Assembly (NCBI GenBank): GCA_030141605.1
Contig: JAQGDQ010000447.1
Location: 123,501-187,500 of the forward strand
Source of the DNA: Tubiluchus corallicola
Lineage: Eukaryota; Priapulida; Priapulimorpha; Priapulimorphida; Tubiluchidae
Length of the DNA stretch: 64,000 nucleotides
Reading direction: 5' to 3'
Shown here one piece after another: positions 1 through 23,900 of this stretch. The position numbers were made by a program, and so were the translations under genes. Under the pieces are notes generated by a model. It did no database searches. It was not told the origin of the DNA and saw only the letters and a program-made list of their open reading frames with translations. Position 1 is the stretch's first letter. Each line of letters begins with the position of its first letter.

Positions 1-124
1 CTTAAAAACGCTTTTCGGACATAAATGCTTTATTGCGCCTAAATCATTACTTCCATCTGGAATAAACATTTATCTGCATCGCCCGTAAGAAAAAATTCTG
101 GTATAATTACATTGGTGTGATTAC

Positions 125-370
125 TAGGGGTGAGCATCGAACGTTCGAATCGAATTCGAACGCTCGAATTCTATTCGAACGAGTTTTTTTAGTTCGAACT
201 CGATTCGAATCCAAAACTATAGATTCGAATAATTCAGCACTTCAATCACACATGTTCTTTATTACTAAAACGATTGAAACACTGAAGTTCGGTTTGATTC
301 GAATTCGAAAAACACATATTCCGTTCGATTCGATTCGAATTTGCTTTCTGGTAGAGAATGCTCACCCCTA
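125..370. mobile_element. Non-autonomous hAT-type MITE, copy 1
   Basis: The ends are inverted repeats reading TAGGGGTGAGCAT and ATGCTCACCCCTA. The element is flanked by a perfect 8-bp target duplication GTGATTAC (117-124 and 371-378), which is the hAT hallmark. The 246-bp interior is built from repeated TTCGAA/GAATTCGAA words and has no transposase. Two further copies lie at 7399-7818 and 61542-61917. Copy 1 is the shortest and appears to be an internal-deletion derivative. Confidence 0.88.
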
Positions 371-378
371 GTGATTAC

Positions 379-865
379 ATAATTTTCACATAATTTCTTC
401 TTAAAATCATTGTAATGTGGGCATTTTATAACAAAGTGTAATTCGCTTTCGATTTCATTTCTTAAACAATATGATCATATGCGATTCTCAGCCGGGATTT
501 TTCTAGGTTTACAAGAATTTATCAATAACAGGTGAAATGCACCGTAACAAGGTAACAAAACTATATCCATCTAAATTAATAAGACACTAGTGATCTATAT
601 AACAGTACTTTAATTATGTATGTTTAGAGCGTCTGCTATTTATCGCCTTGGTGTGCGGGATATGCCGTAGCTAATGGTTATCAATGCACGATGGTAATAA
701 ATGACACTTCATTATAGTAACTTCATTACGGTGATTCTAATCACTAGGCTACGATGATTCTAGTCTATTTCTGCCTTGTTTAAAACGCATAATTCTGGCA
801 CTTAAAGACATTCTAGCATATAGAAGCAAAGCGGCAGTTGTTGTACTGACTTGACGAAATAAACA
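379..865. other. Upstream region, no gene recognised
   Basis: AT-rich sequence between the hAT MITE and the first coding exon of the fibrinogen-like gene. It should contain that gene's promoter and 5' UTR, but I see no clear TATA box at a fixed distance and no open reading frame worth reporting. Confidence 0.4.
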
Positions 866-13927
<13,062 letters not shown>

Positions 13928-14660
13928 GGACGTAAAATATACGAGATGGCGTTTCTGGAGGCTTGTTTGGGTTTTATGGAGACAAACAAAGTCATCATTT
14001 TTTGCTTAGCATAATAGATTATTGTTTGTATACCATCATCACGTCACGTGCCCCTTAGTCATTTACTTCTTATCTGACACTGAGACGCCATTACACAAAA
14101 TTATACATTTTATATCGTTGGCATTAAATCGTGAGTTACACAGAAACACGTCATCACTTGAACACATTTAAACTTGGATGACCGGAAATTGACCAGGTCG
14201 CAAATATTGAAGCCAGATGTCGCAACTTGTAGCTGTAAAACGCTATATTAAATTTAGCAAACAAAAATCCTTGACAAGGCTCTAAACTAGAAATTAGTGT
14301 TACACAATTTAAATCTTATTTTTAATTTTTGATGTGTTGTAATAGTGATGATATTTGGTATTCTTTAAAACTACTAACATTAGAGGTTTAACTAATACAA
14401 GAAGTTTCAATATTTTTAAATAATTTGATGTTTTTCGCTTTACAACGATAAGCTAAAATGCTATAACCTGGCTTCACTTGGTCTTGTTTTGTTTTTCTGC
14501 TGGAAGCCATGTTTGTTGTGGTAGCGTTTGCAAAAAAAAAAACAAAATAAAACTGGTGAAATAAAAATTTAAAGAATTTGTTTAGTTTATACAATTTAAT
14601 AAAGCTGACATGCTCAGCTATGCAGTTATAATAATCCTACTTTTACTCACAAGAGAATTA
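13928..14660. other. No gene recognised
   Basis: Sequence downstream of the fibrinogen-like gene and presumably its 3' UTR. Candidate polyadenylation signals are weak. No convincing frame or repeat was seen. Confidence 0.35.
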
Positions 14661-14669
14661 AGTGGCTTT

Positions 14670-15450
14670 GCCTAGTTCCGGACGCGTATACTTACCTAGT
14701 TCCAGGGATGCGTATGCTTACTTTGTTCCGGGGACGCGTATACTTACCTAGTTCCAGGGATGCGTATGCTTACTTTGTTCCGGGGATGCGTATGCTTACG
14801 TAGTTCCGGGGATGCGTATGCTTACCTAGTTCCGGGGATGCGTATGCTTACCTAGTTCCGGAGAAGCGTATGCTTACCTAGTTCCGGGGATGCGTATGCT
14901 TACCTAGTTCCGGGGATGCGTATGCTTACCAAGTTCCAGGGATGCGTATACTTACCTAGTTCCAGGGATGCGTATGCTTACTTTGTTCCGGGGATGCGTA
15001 TACTTACCTATTTCCAGGGATGCGTATGCTTACTTTGTTCCGGGGATGCGTATGCTTACGTAGTTCCGGGGATGCGTATGCTTACCTAGTTCCGGGGATG
15101 CGTATGCTTACCTAGTTCCGGAGATGCGTATGCTTACCTAGTTCCGGGGATGCGTATGCTTACCTAGTTCCGGGGATGCGTATGCTTACCAAGTTCCAGG
15201 GATGCGTATACTTACCTAGTTCCAGGGATGCGTATGCTTACTTTGTTCCGGGGACGCGTATACTTACCTAGTTCCAGGGATGCGTATGCTTACTTTGTTC
15301 CGGAGATGCGTATGCTTACCTAGTTCCGGGGATGCGTATGCTTACCTAGTTCCGGGGATGCGTATGCTTACCTAGTTCCGGAGATGCGTATGCTTACCTA
15401 GTTCCGGGGATGCGTACGCTTACCTAGTTCCGGGGATGCGTATACCTATG
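14670..15450. repeat. 26-bp minisatellite with 260-bp higher-order repeat
   Basis: About 30 units of the form GGGGATGCGTATGCTTACCT plus AGTTCC. Variant units recur in order. The variant AAGTTCCAGG occurs at 14931 and 15191, and a 60-bp block at 14701 recurs at 15221. The offsets are exactly 260 and 520 bp, that is 10 and 20 units. Amplification was therefore of a ten-unit block. Confidence 0.93.
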
Positions 15451-16076
15451 CGGAACAGCCTGTTGAAAAGCCTGCACAAAATAAACGAGGTATTTATATT
15501 CAATCTGGTTGTGATGGAATACTTTTCAACTAACAAGGTTAAAAACAAAAAGCAAAGTCCCTGCGAGATCAATGAGGAATTTTCTCTTTGCTGCTGATGC
15601 ATTCCTAACTGCCCGTAATCATGGTAGCAATCAAAACATCACCTTCTCTTTTCTCAAACGCTGCTTCCCGTTTAAGGTTTACTATAGGCACTCCCAAAAA
15701 ATCGAATTGCTATAGCAATTTGAACCAGGCTGCAATCTGACCAGCCTTATATTTAGAAGCCAAATACATTTACTGATATACCGAAAGAGTGAAAAATACA
15801 AAAGCAACTTTTTATGAAAACGTGAATAAATTATTGCAGAAGAGTATATCTAGTCGGTAAAATGAATATTTAATATATCAAGCAGTATTTGGCTATTACC
15901 TACTGGAATTGTACTTCTAAGGTGTTTCTGAATTCTGGTAGAATTTCTGTGTTTTAGATGCCTTGAAAATGAACAGTTAATGTTCGAAAACCGTTGGGCA
16001 GTAAAATTTAATTTGAAAGAAAAAACAATAGCAAAACACTGTTCCTACTCATCTATGTTTCCAGAAGCGGACTAAC
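15451..16076. other. No gene recognised
   Basis: Spacer between the 26-bp array and the first family C MITE. A 60-residue - strand frame starts here but ends inside the minisatellite and has no support. Confidence 0.4.
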
Positions 16077-16616
16077 TATAGGTTTTACACGTCAAATGTG
16101 GACACAGGAAAGTTCAAATGTGACTTAGGTAAGTCAAATGTAGACATAGGAATTTCCAATGTGTTTTGGTAACTCAAATGTGACTTAGGTAAGTCAAATG
16201 TAGATGCACTACTTTGAATAAATCAATAGTTAAGTTATTTAAGTGCAAATTAGAAAAAGATAAACCAAAGATAGTGCATCTATTAGTAGGCCTATAACGT
16301 TGTTTTAACTTAAAAGCAATTATTAAATAGAAATTAAAGAAGATTAAATTTAACATCCTTAAACTTTACCACCTATCCACATTTGAGATACCAATGTCAC
16401 ATTTGACTTGACATGTGTCTACATTTGACTTACCAAAAACGCTTAAGATTTGTTGAAAACCATTGTTGACACATTTGAACTACCTAAGTCTACATTTGAG
16501 TTACCAAGACACATTTGAACTACCTAAGTCTACATTTGAGTTACCAAGACACATTTGAATTACCTAAATCTACATTTGAGTTAACGCAGGTCTACATTTG
16601 ACATGTAAAACCTATA
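16077..16616. mobile_element. MITE family C, copy 1 (TATAGGTTTTACACGTC termini)
   Basis: The terminal inverted repeats are TATAGGTTTTACACGTCAAA and its complement (here the right end ends CATGTAAAACCTATA). Subterminal regions are made of repeated modules containing GGTAAGTCAAATGTAGACA and AACTCAAATGTGACTTAGG. The core carries TTAAATTTAACATCCTTAAA. There is no transposase. The TA at each edge is compatible with a TA-target (Tc1/mariner-like) origin. Nine further copies or fragments lie between 28 and 59 kb. Confidence 0.82.
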
Positions 16617-17148
16617 TTAGGCTAATTACGTTGGATTCCAATACTTATTGTGTTGCACTGATGTATCGCGTCGTTTTCGTGGTTGTTGTTTGCAGTTATT
16701 TATCTGTGTGCTTGCATATTTGTTTTATTGATAAAACTTCACGCACCTCTCATGTTTCTTGTTGTTGTGTGGCAAATGATTGTCCTCCTAAGAATGGCTA
16801 AGCAATGCTTTCACCGTGCTCGTTTCGGTATCAGCTGAATAAGCATTAACAGAGTTTGTTGTTTGCAATTCTTCAATTTTGCTGTTTATGTGTTTGTACA
16901 CACGATGTCTATTGACACGAAATTGCTCCATCAGCATCCATTAGGGTACGTAATTTATACATTATGAAATGCATAACGTAGTTAGCTATATAGCCTCCAG
17001 TATATGTAGAGTGACTAAGCTGCTCAGTTAGAATATATTCTGGTTATGCAAAGCTTTATGTGAAAATAAACACGAGAACTTAGATTCAGAAAATTGATGG
17101 AAGTAAAAAAAGCTTGAATTCACTATATGCAAAATTCTCTGATATGTA

Positions 17149-18053
17149 ATGGAATCTCGGAATGAAAGCCAAGCAGAAGTAGTTGTGACGTTACACGGCT
17201 TAGTAATTCCAGCTGCACACATAACTGCAGTGTTTATAGAACTTTCTAATCTGCTAGTTATTGTGGCACTTGTGAAATATAAGCACCTGGAAGAATTCAA
17301 AAACTGGTACATATGCAGCTTAGCAGTTGCTGATTTGTTGACGGGAATACTGGCACATATTTTTACGTATGAACAGTCAAAGATTTACCAGCCTATACCA
17401 AGACACAAGTGCTTATTGCTAATATACCTCTCTCTTGTCTTTGGTATTCAATCAACAATAATGTTGTTAGCAGTTACAATAGACAGATATATTGTGATAG
17501 TTTATCCAATGCGATATGATCAATTAGTAAAGAAATGGATGGTGCAACTTACTCTTGCTGCTTCATGGATGTTCTCTTTTGGCATAAGCATTTCAATTTA
17601 CTACAAAGACAGACCATCGGTTTATTGTTTTTTATGTATGTAGCCAGCTTGGAAATAATCACGCTAGTTTCCACTTTTTTCTGCATAAACGTAGTTCTCC
17701 TGCTTGCCATCAATACTAGCATCATGTTTATTGCTCGAAGACACATGAGCAGAATTGAACCAAATGCTCGGAGATCGTACAAACGTAATTTAAAATCTGC
17801 CAAGGTAATTAGTTTGGTGGTTGGTACTTACATCGTCTGCTTGCTTCCTTTCATTGTGCTTATCCTGACTGGTGTCCTCCAGAGTGGAATCACTATTCCT
17901 CCTTTTATTTTTTCACTCACCTTCCTCTTGTTTTACTGTAATTCATTTATGAATCCAATAATTTATGCCTGGAAAAATCAAGAGCTTCGAGCATCCTTCA
18001 AGAAAGTTCTTCAATGGGAAAAACACATAGGTCGCAAAACGTCAGTCAACTAG
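17149..18053 (+). CDS. Class A (rhodopsin-like) GPCR, intronless, one frameshift
   Basis: Two overlapping frames (17149-17643 and 17535-18053) join at the T6 run 17628-17633 to give about 302 residues with seven hydrophobic segments. Landmarks: NES glycosylation sequon near the N-terminus; LAVADLLTG in TM2; a cysteine (PRHKC) before TM3; TIDRYIVIVYP with the DRY motif at the end of TM3; VYC in loop 2; KSAKVISLVVGTYIVCLLPF in TM6; FMNPIIYAW (NPxxY) in TM7; a short C-terminal tail. It should signal through a G protein at the plasma membrane. The ligand is unknown; TM6/TM7 wording recalls adenosine/MECA-like invertebrate receptors, which is only an impression. The single-base shift in a homopolymer could be an assembly error or a recent null allele, since everything else is intact. 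Confidence 0.82.
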
Positions 18054-19296
18054 CGGGGGTCCCCCTATTAGCTCTTCCTTTCTCTTGCCTCCTTCTTCGT
18101 TTGGGTTGCGGCTCACAAACTCGTGCAGAAATTGCATTGAAATATACTGCGAGAGTTAAAGTCAAGTGGGTATTATTATTATTATTTTTTATTTCTGGAG
18201 TCATGCAAGATTTCTGCAACTAAAATTTGTCTAGTAGTAGTACAGAGACATTATAGTGTTGAAACATGATACTTGAGTAACAGTTATGTAGACGTATGGT
18301 ACCTGGAAAGATTAAAAACAGTCAGATTCATCAGTTTCTCCAAGCCAAAAACTCGAACAAATCTGCCACATCTTTCCCAGCTAGGTAGATAACATGAGCT
18401 GAGCCGAATTAATAAAAACGTTACCTGTCCTAAGGTAATTAGTTTCCTATTTTTTAATTAAAGCTTTTATGAAGTTACAAGAGATTGCCAAATGCTGCTA
18501 TTGCATTAATCAACATTCAGCACTTGGCTGACCTCTTAATTGTTATTCACAGTTTATTTGGGGTAATTAACTTTTATTGCTTTAACCCTAATATTGCTTA
18601 TATAAGTCTTTAAGACTGATCATTCATAATGTCTAATATGATCTTAAATCTATGATCATTTTGTAGATTTTATAAAAGATACTTTTTGGAACAATATTTT
18701 CATTCTACCAGTCAAACTTTTCCACTACTAAACTTTTCTAGCACCAAACCTGTTCGTGCCATTTTTACCTTGTACCGGATTTACTTGCTTGCCAAGCTTT
18801 GCCAGTACTGTATGAAATCTTCCCAGCACCACATTTCCTGGCGACATTTTATAACTACAGTCTCAGCAAACTTAAAGTAGCTCACAATATTTCTAAACGC
18901 AAACTTTTCAACTACCAATATGATTATAGTTCTAGGACCATTTCAGTAGACCACGATGTTTTATACTTTGTTGTAATACATAAGAAAACTGCATACAGTC
19001 TATACAGTAGAGTAATGCAAAGCTCAAATCTTCTGATAAAGGCATTGAATAACAGTGACGCATTTTACACTTCAGACATAAGAGACCATGGAGGAAAGTG
19101 TTAGGTAGAAATTATGGGTGACGATTCAGGCTGGAAATATGATATTGTATATATATATATTGTACTGTTATTTTATTTATATATGTATTAATTTGTATGT
19201 GTTGAGAGGAGGGGTTATAATTATTGTATGTTATGTATGCTATGAAATAGTTCGAAATAAAGAGTTAAATTAAATCAATCATGTATCTTGTTAATA
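18054..19296. other. No gene recognised
   Basis: Downstream of the GPCR. Frames of 64 and 101 residues near 18686-19104 have no recognisable motif. The part around 19140-19265 (TATATATATATTG, then AAATAAAGAG) resembles a retroelement 3' end, but this is weak. Confidence 0.35.
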
Positions 19297-19565
19297 CCTT
19301 TTCTGGTTAGTGAGTGATGCACCCTGAAGGTCAACGACACTTTACCAATTGGTGAAAACATTTTAAATAATCAATAATTTTCTTTTCTGGTTACATAAGT
19401 CTTTCAAGCAGGTAAGCGAAATTGTAAGTAATATGACTTTGCACGGAAAGTTTTTTAAGACATAGTTTAACATTTCCGTTTCTTCCCCTGATTTACGTTG
19501 TGCGTATATGACGTCATGTAGTGGCGCAGTCGGAACAGTAAAATCCTTTCAACGCGAGTGCAAAA
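19297..19565. repeat. Dispersed repeat F, copy 1
   Basis: Matches 24215-24510 closely and 44630-44820 in part. Shared landmarks are TTAGTGAGTGATGCACCCTG, ATTTTCTTTTCTGGTTACAT and GTGCGTATATGACGTCATGT. It has no coding content, and its element class is unknown. Confidence 0.7.
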
Positions 19566-19936
19566 TTGAAATTTTTTAGTTTGTAACATTATAAGTAACA
19601 TAACATATACTAACCTACATTCGGAACGCCTTTTCTTGCTTTTAAACAAATTAACTTTCGCCCAAAAATGCCAAAAAAATCTAAATCACAAATCAAAAAT
19701 CAAACTTACTTGAAACATGTAACTGATCACTCAATCATGATTTGTTGTTTTTCACTTTCAAAAAACTTCCCCTCTAGTATAATAATATTTTTATTACTTC
19801 CTACCCGTATTTATATTTGTATATATTGTAATATTGAATCTGTATATATTGTAATTTTTTTCGTAACTAATTCTAGTGGCCTACCATAAGCTAGCTTCTT
19901 AGGTCTCTAGCGCAGTATTCATGAATTGTATCATAC

Positions 19937-20287
19937 TGTTACGGAGGCACCTGTGGCGGGTCAGGTGTAGGGCCCTCTACACGCCCTGCTTCCACGTAAG
20001 CAGCGACTCACCCCTTTCTTGTAGGTCCAGACGTCTTGTTTGGGCCTACACGTGGTGTGAGAAGCCAGCTGACCTGGAATGCCAGTATAAAAGCGTGTAG
20101 AGGTCACTACAGCCCTGATTTCTGACACAGGTGCTCCTCGGGTGTAGTGCTCTTACTGAGTTAGTTAGTTATTTTTTGTGCACGTGTATTTTGGTCCCCT
20201 ATTTTTTTATTAGTGCTGTTAATAAACTCTCTACAGTGCAGTTTTTGTGTATTTTATTTTATGAGAGTTAGATGACATGCTATAACA
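19937..20287 (+). mobile_element. Probable solo LTR (Gypsy-like)
   Basis: Starts TGTTACGGAGGC and ends TATAACA, giving a short inverted terminus TGTTA/TAACA. A TATA box (TATAAAA at 20086-20092) and an AATAAA signal (20221-20226) are in the order expected of an LTR. Its base composition is richer in GC than its surroundings. No retroviral-type coding sequence or second LTR is adjacent, and I could not see a 4-6 bp target duplication. Confidence 0.6.
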
Positions 20288-20925
20288 GGTATATAGTACT
20301 AGTTTACAGACATTAATTTAGTTAATTAACATAGCATTTGTAATTAACATTAACATTTTTAATCAAGTATCGGTTACACAACGATTGTAAAATGGAACTT
20401 CATGATGCGAAATATCAAGACCGCCATGCCATCTTGGAGTTCGACCCCCTGGGTCGAATTCAGTCCGATATTTTTGTATTAACAAAAACTGAATATCGAT
20501 GCACATGTAATGTATATGTATATGTTTATTGTGAAATAAATCTATTAAATCTAAAAAAATTTGCTTATGATAATGTCCCTCCACTATCACACTGTCAGTG
20601 CAAACTGTAAAGGCACAAAATTTTGCTGGAGATAAAAATTATTTAAACGAATGAAATAAAAGTGTTATTTAATTTCATCGTCCATTTTGTTTTATAATTG
20701 CTACGATTATAATTCTAGCAGCGTGTTAAGTTTGACCCAGTACAATTATATGAACAATTGGCATGTAAAAGTACTTATTAAAAGTATTGTAGAATTAAAA
20801 CATTACGGTCACTAACCAGGTTATAGCGTTTATAATGTGAATATATATATTCGCTTTCTATACACCGCCTACAGATATTCGTTCCAGCTTTTCTTATAAG
20901 GAAATAAAATTATAAAATTCTCAAG
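20288..20925. other. Upstream region of the basic secreted protein gene
   Basis: No convincing gene. A block around 20390-20530 ending GTGAAATAAATCTATTAAAT resembles a retroelement 3' end. An AT-rich GAATATATATATTCG motif near 20840 lies about 85 bp before the start codon of the next gene and could be promoter sequence. Confidence 0.35.
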
Positions 20926-23900
20926 ATGATGGGTAAGTGAAATTTTTGCATTTAATGGTTTTAGTCGGTGGCTTTTTGCAAAGAAAATGGAGAATCACCG
21001 GTTAATAAACTTGTAAGGTTTAATGTTGGTTCTGTAAAAATGTTTTTTTGTCGAACGTAGCAAAAATTAGACCCGCATTTTGCTCGTGTTTATGAAAAAG
21101 TGACAAATCAAATTTTCAAGCATCGCAGGACTAAGTCTTGTAGGCCCCAGGACTCGACTTCCCAAGGTCTCTCCTAAAGCATACATAATAATATGTGAAC
21201 TTCTCATGATTGGATAACCAATAAGTAATCAATAAGATGTAACCTATATGCTGTTGATGAGAATTGTTTTTAGTCATAATAAATTTGATTCGAATTTGAA
21301 ATTTGATTTGTAAATTTAATGTGATTTTTGAAAAACTGAATCACTAAAGTTGTCAAAATTCACAAACATATTTTTCGTATTTCGGTTCAAAAAGGTCAAA
21401 TTTGCCTATAGAATGGGATTGTGTAAGGTGTATTGTGATTTTGCAAAATAGTTATTCGTTTGTGATGTGAAAAATTTTGCGTGAAAAACTTAGGGCAGTT
21501 TGCTTTATGCTTTCAAAAATATATTTTAATCGTTTATTTATGGCTGAGAGTTAGTACACTTACCCAGAAAGTCTTTTTCTCAGATTCGTTGTGCGCATGC
21601 GCAATTGCTGTAGGTCAAAGGTTAAGTGTACCACAGCAACGCGTCTTAACTACAACCGTCGCATGGCAGGTGGGTAAAGCAAAGCTGTCTGTAAAGGCTC
21701 TAGCTAGTTGTTAAAACTGTTGCTATTACAATACAATGGGCTGCGAGACGTTCTCAAGTGTACACAAATGCGTTGTCTGGTACACTTAACCTTTGACCTT
21801 TTCACGATCATCATCAATCGCTGAAAATGTGAAAAGCTTTATTGAGTTGAAATTTAACATGATGATTAGACACGGGATCCTTTGTTTATGGAGAAAAAAT
21901 GTCGCAAATCGTTAATTAGCTAATTAATTAGTTGTTATGAACTTAATAAATTGGGAACGTAATTGTGAATTTAAATCTGGTTATTTACTAGAAAACTATT
22001 TATTAAATTAACGTTAACGAAGAGTTTTTAAAAGATGTAAAAATAAACTTCACGAAATTTCGAAAACTCTTAAGCCTTGCTATAGTAGCCGGAAGGCACC
22101 TTTGTTGGAATCCTTCTGTCTCGGAAGACAATGGAGTGTGCGCCAAGAGAGTCAGTTATTGATCACATTGATGGAGCTGCAGCATTGACTGTGGCTGAGC
22201 AGTCCGATCCTTGAACGTCTCCAGGGCGCACGCCTGGGCAAGGTGTATGGAGATCTTGAGTTGCCCAGACAACAGGGACCCCCTCTCTTCCTCCCTGGTG
22301 TAGTCCAAAGGAAAGCGGAGCGATACGTTTGGCACCAGGTTGGCTGCAGGAGTCAGTAAACACGCTGCACTGGTCCGCCTTCAGGGCTCCACTCTTGATT
22401 TGGAAGGTTTACTCCTCTACACATGGCCGTTGGGTCACTTGACCTCCTCCGCCCTCTAGACGTTGGCTGCTTGTGCAGCTCCTCCGCCTAGTGTCAAGAT
22501 ACAGTGTGGGCATCCCGCTAGCCTACTGTTTTCAACGTGATTTGGCCGTAGTCAGATAATTTAGCACTTTTACGAGTATTGCTACGTGACAAATGGACGC
22601 TCATTCTGAAAGAGCCCACAAGCAGCTGTTCAATTAGATATGCCTGGGAAAATCTCTGAGGTTAATAAATCTTTATCTGTTGTTTAGGTGCCTTCGCAGA
22701 GAACTTATTCAGCTTCTTCCTTGTTGTTTGTGTTTGCTTAGCGAAGATGGTATGTATAAAAATACAGACATACGTTCATTGTAATCCTGTGTTGTTGTAG
22801 AAAATTGTTTGTAATTAACGAGCCTACTATGGAACGAACTCTGTAATCAAACAAGCAATTCTACTTTGGAATTCTCTACCATTACAGGTTAAACAAATCA
22901 AGTCCCTATCAGCATTTAAAACAAAATTAAAATCACTAATATTAACCAGATATGAAATACCATCACACCAGCACGACAACATACACACTAATTCAGAATT
23001 CATATATCCACGGCCATATTAATTAAATCATAGTTTTTTTTCATTTTTTGTGCATAGTTGTAAATATGTTTGATTTTATTCGTCGTTACTTTCCATTACT
23101 GCACAGTAGTTTAGATTGCACCGACGCATTTGCCTTTAGCAGTGTAAGTTTTTATTAACTAACACTGATTGATCATCTCTGTAAAGTTTTTATCAGTGAT
23201 TATCAATTTATTTTAATGGCAAATAAAGATTATTATATATATATATATGAAGCAAGTTTGAGAATGTTGTGGAGAACAAGAACAAAATCTGGCATCATGT
23301 CGAGAACGGATTTTAGTTCCTGGATCTCACTTATTTCGTGTTTAGCTCAGAAAAGGTGGAAAAGTGGATGTATCAAACTAAATGTTTTATTCAAAAGGCT
23401 GTTCTCAAAATGTTTATTATTCATATTTGTTGCGCACTTTTGTGTTTCCTGTATGTCTTGTAAATGAATCTAACAAAAAATAAATTAAAACATCGTGATG
23501 TACTTATTTACATTCAATAACATAGCATACATAACGGCGTAGCAGTAAAGAGAACCTGTTAGACTATGTTAAAAGCATTAGGTTATGATAGATAATTATG
23601 TTGATGAATGCTGGTATGAAGCCAGTTAAGGAGTGGTGCCACCATTCGAGGTGTCGATGCTCCGCGCACGATATATAAGCCCTGTGATGCGCCCAGCTCA
23701 GGAGATGAGATTGAGCTGCAAAAATACTGTTGTAAAAGTACTTCGTTCTTTACGGCTGCAAAAATAACGTTATAAAATGTTTATAGTTTTTTTTAAATTA
23801 CAGGCATCTTCTGAAAAGGACAAGTATTACAGGAACAAGAGCTACTTTCCGCTCAACCGGTAATGTGAGTTTAAGTATTAATAACAGCGGAAGGGACATT

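Noticed and set aside
117-371. 84-residue frame
   Set aside because: It lies entirely within the hAT MITE.
14670-15450. CRISPR-like regular repeats
   Set aside because: The units are adjacent, with no spacers, in a eukaryotic context; it is a minisatellite.
18686-19104. Frames of 64 and 101 residues downstream of the GPCR
   Set aside because: No motif, no splice support and AT-biased composition.
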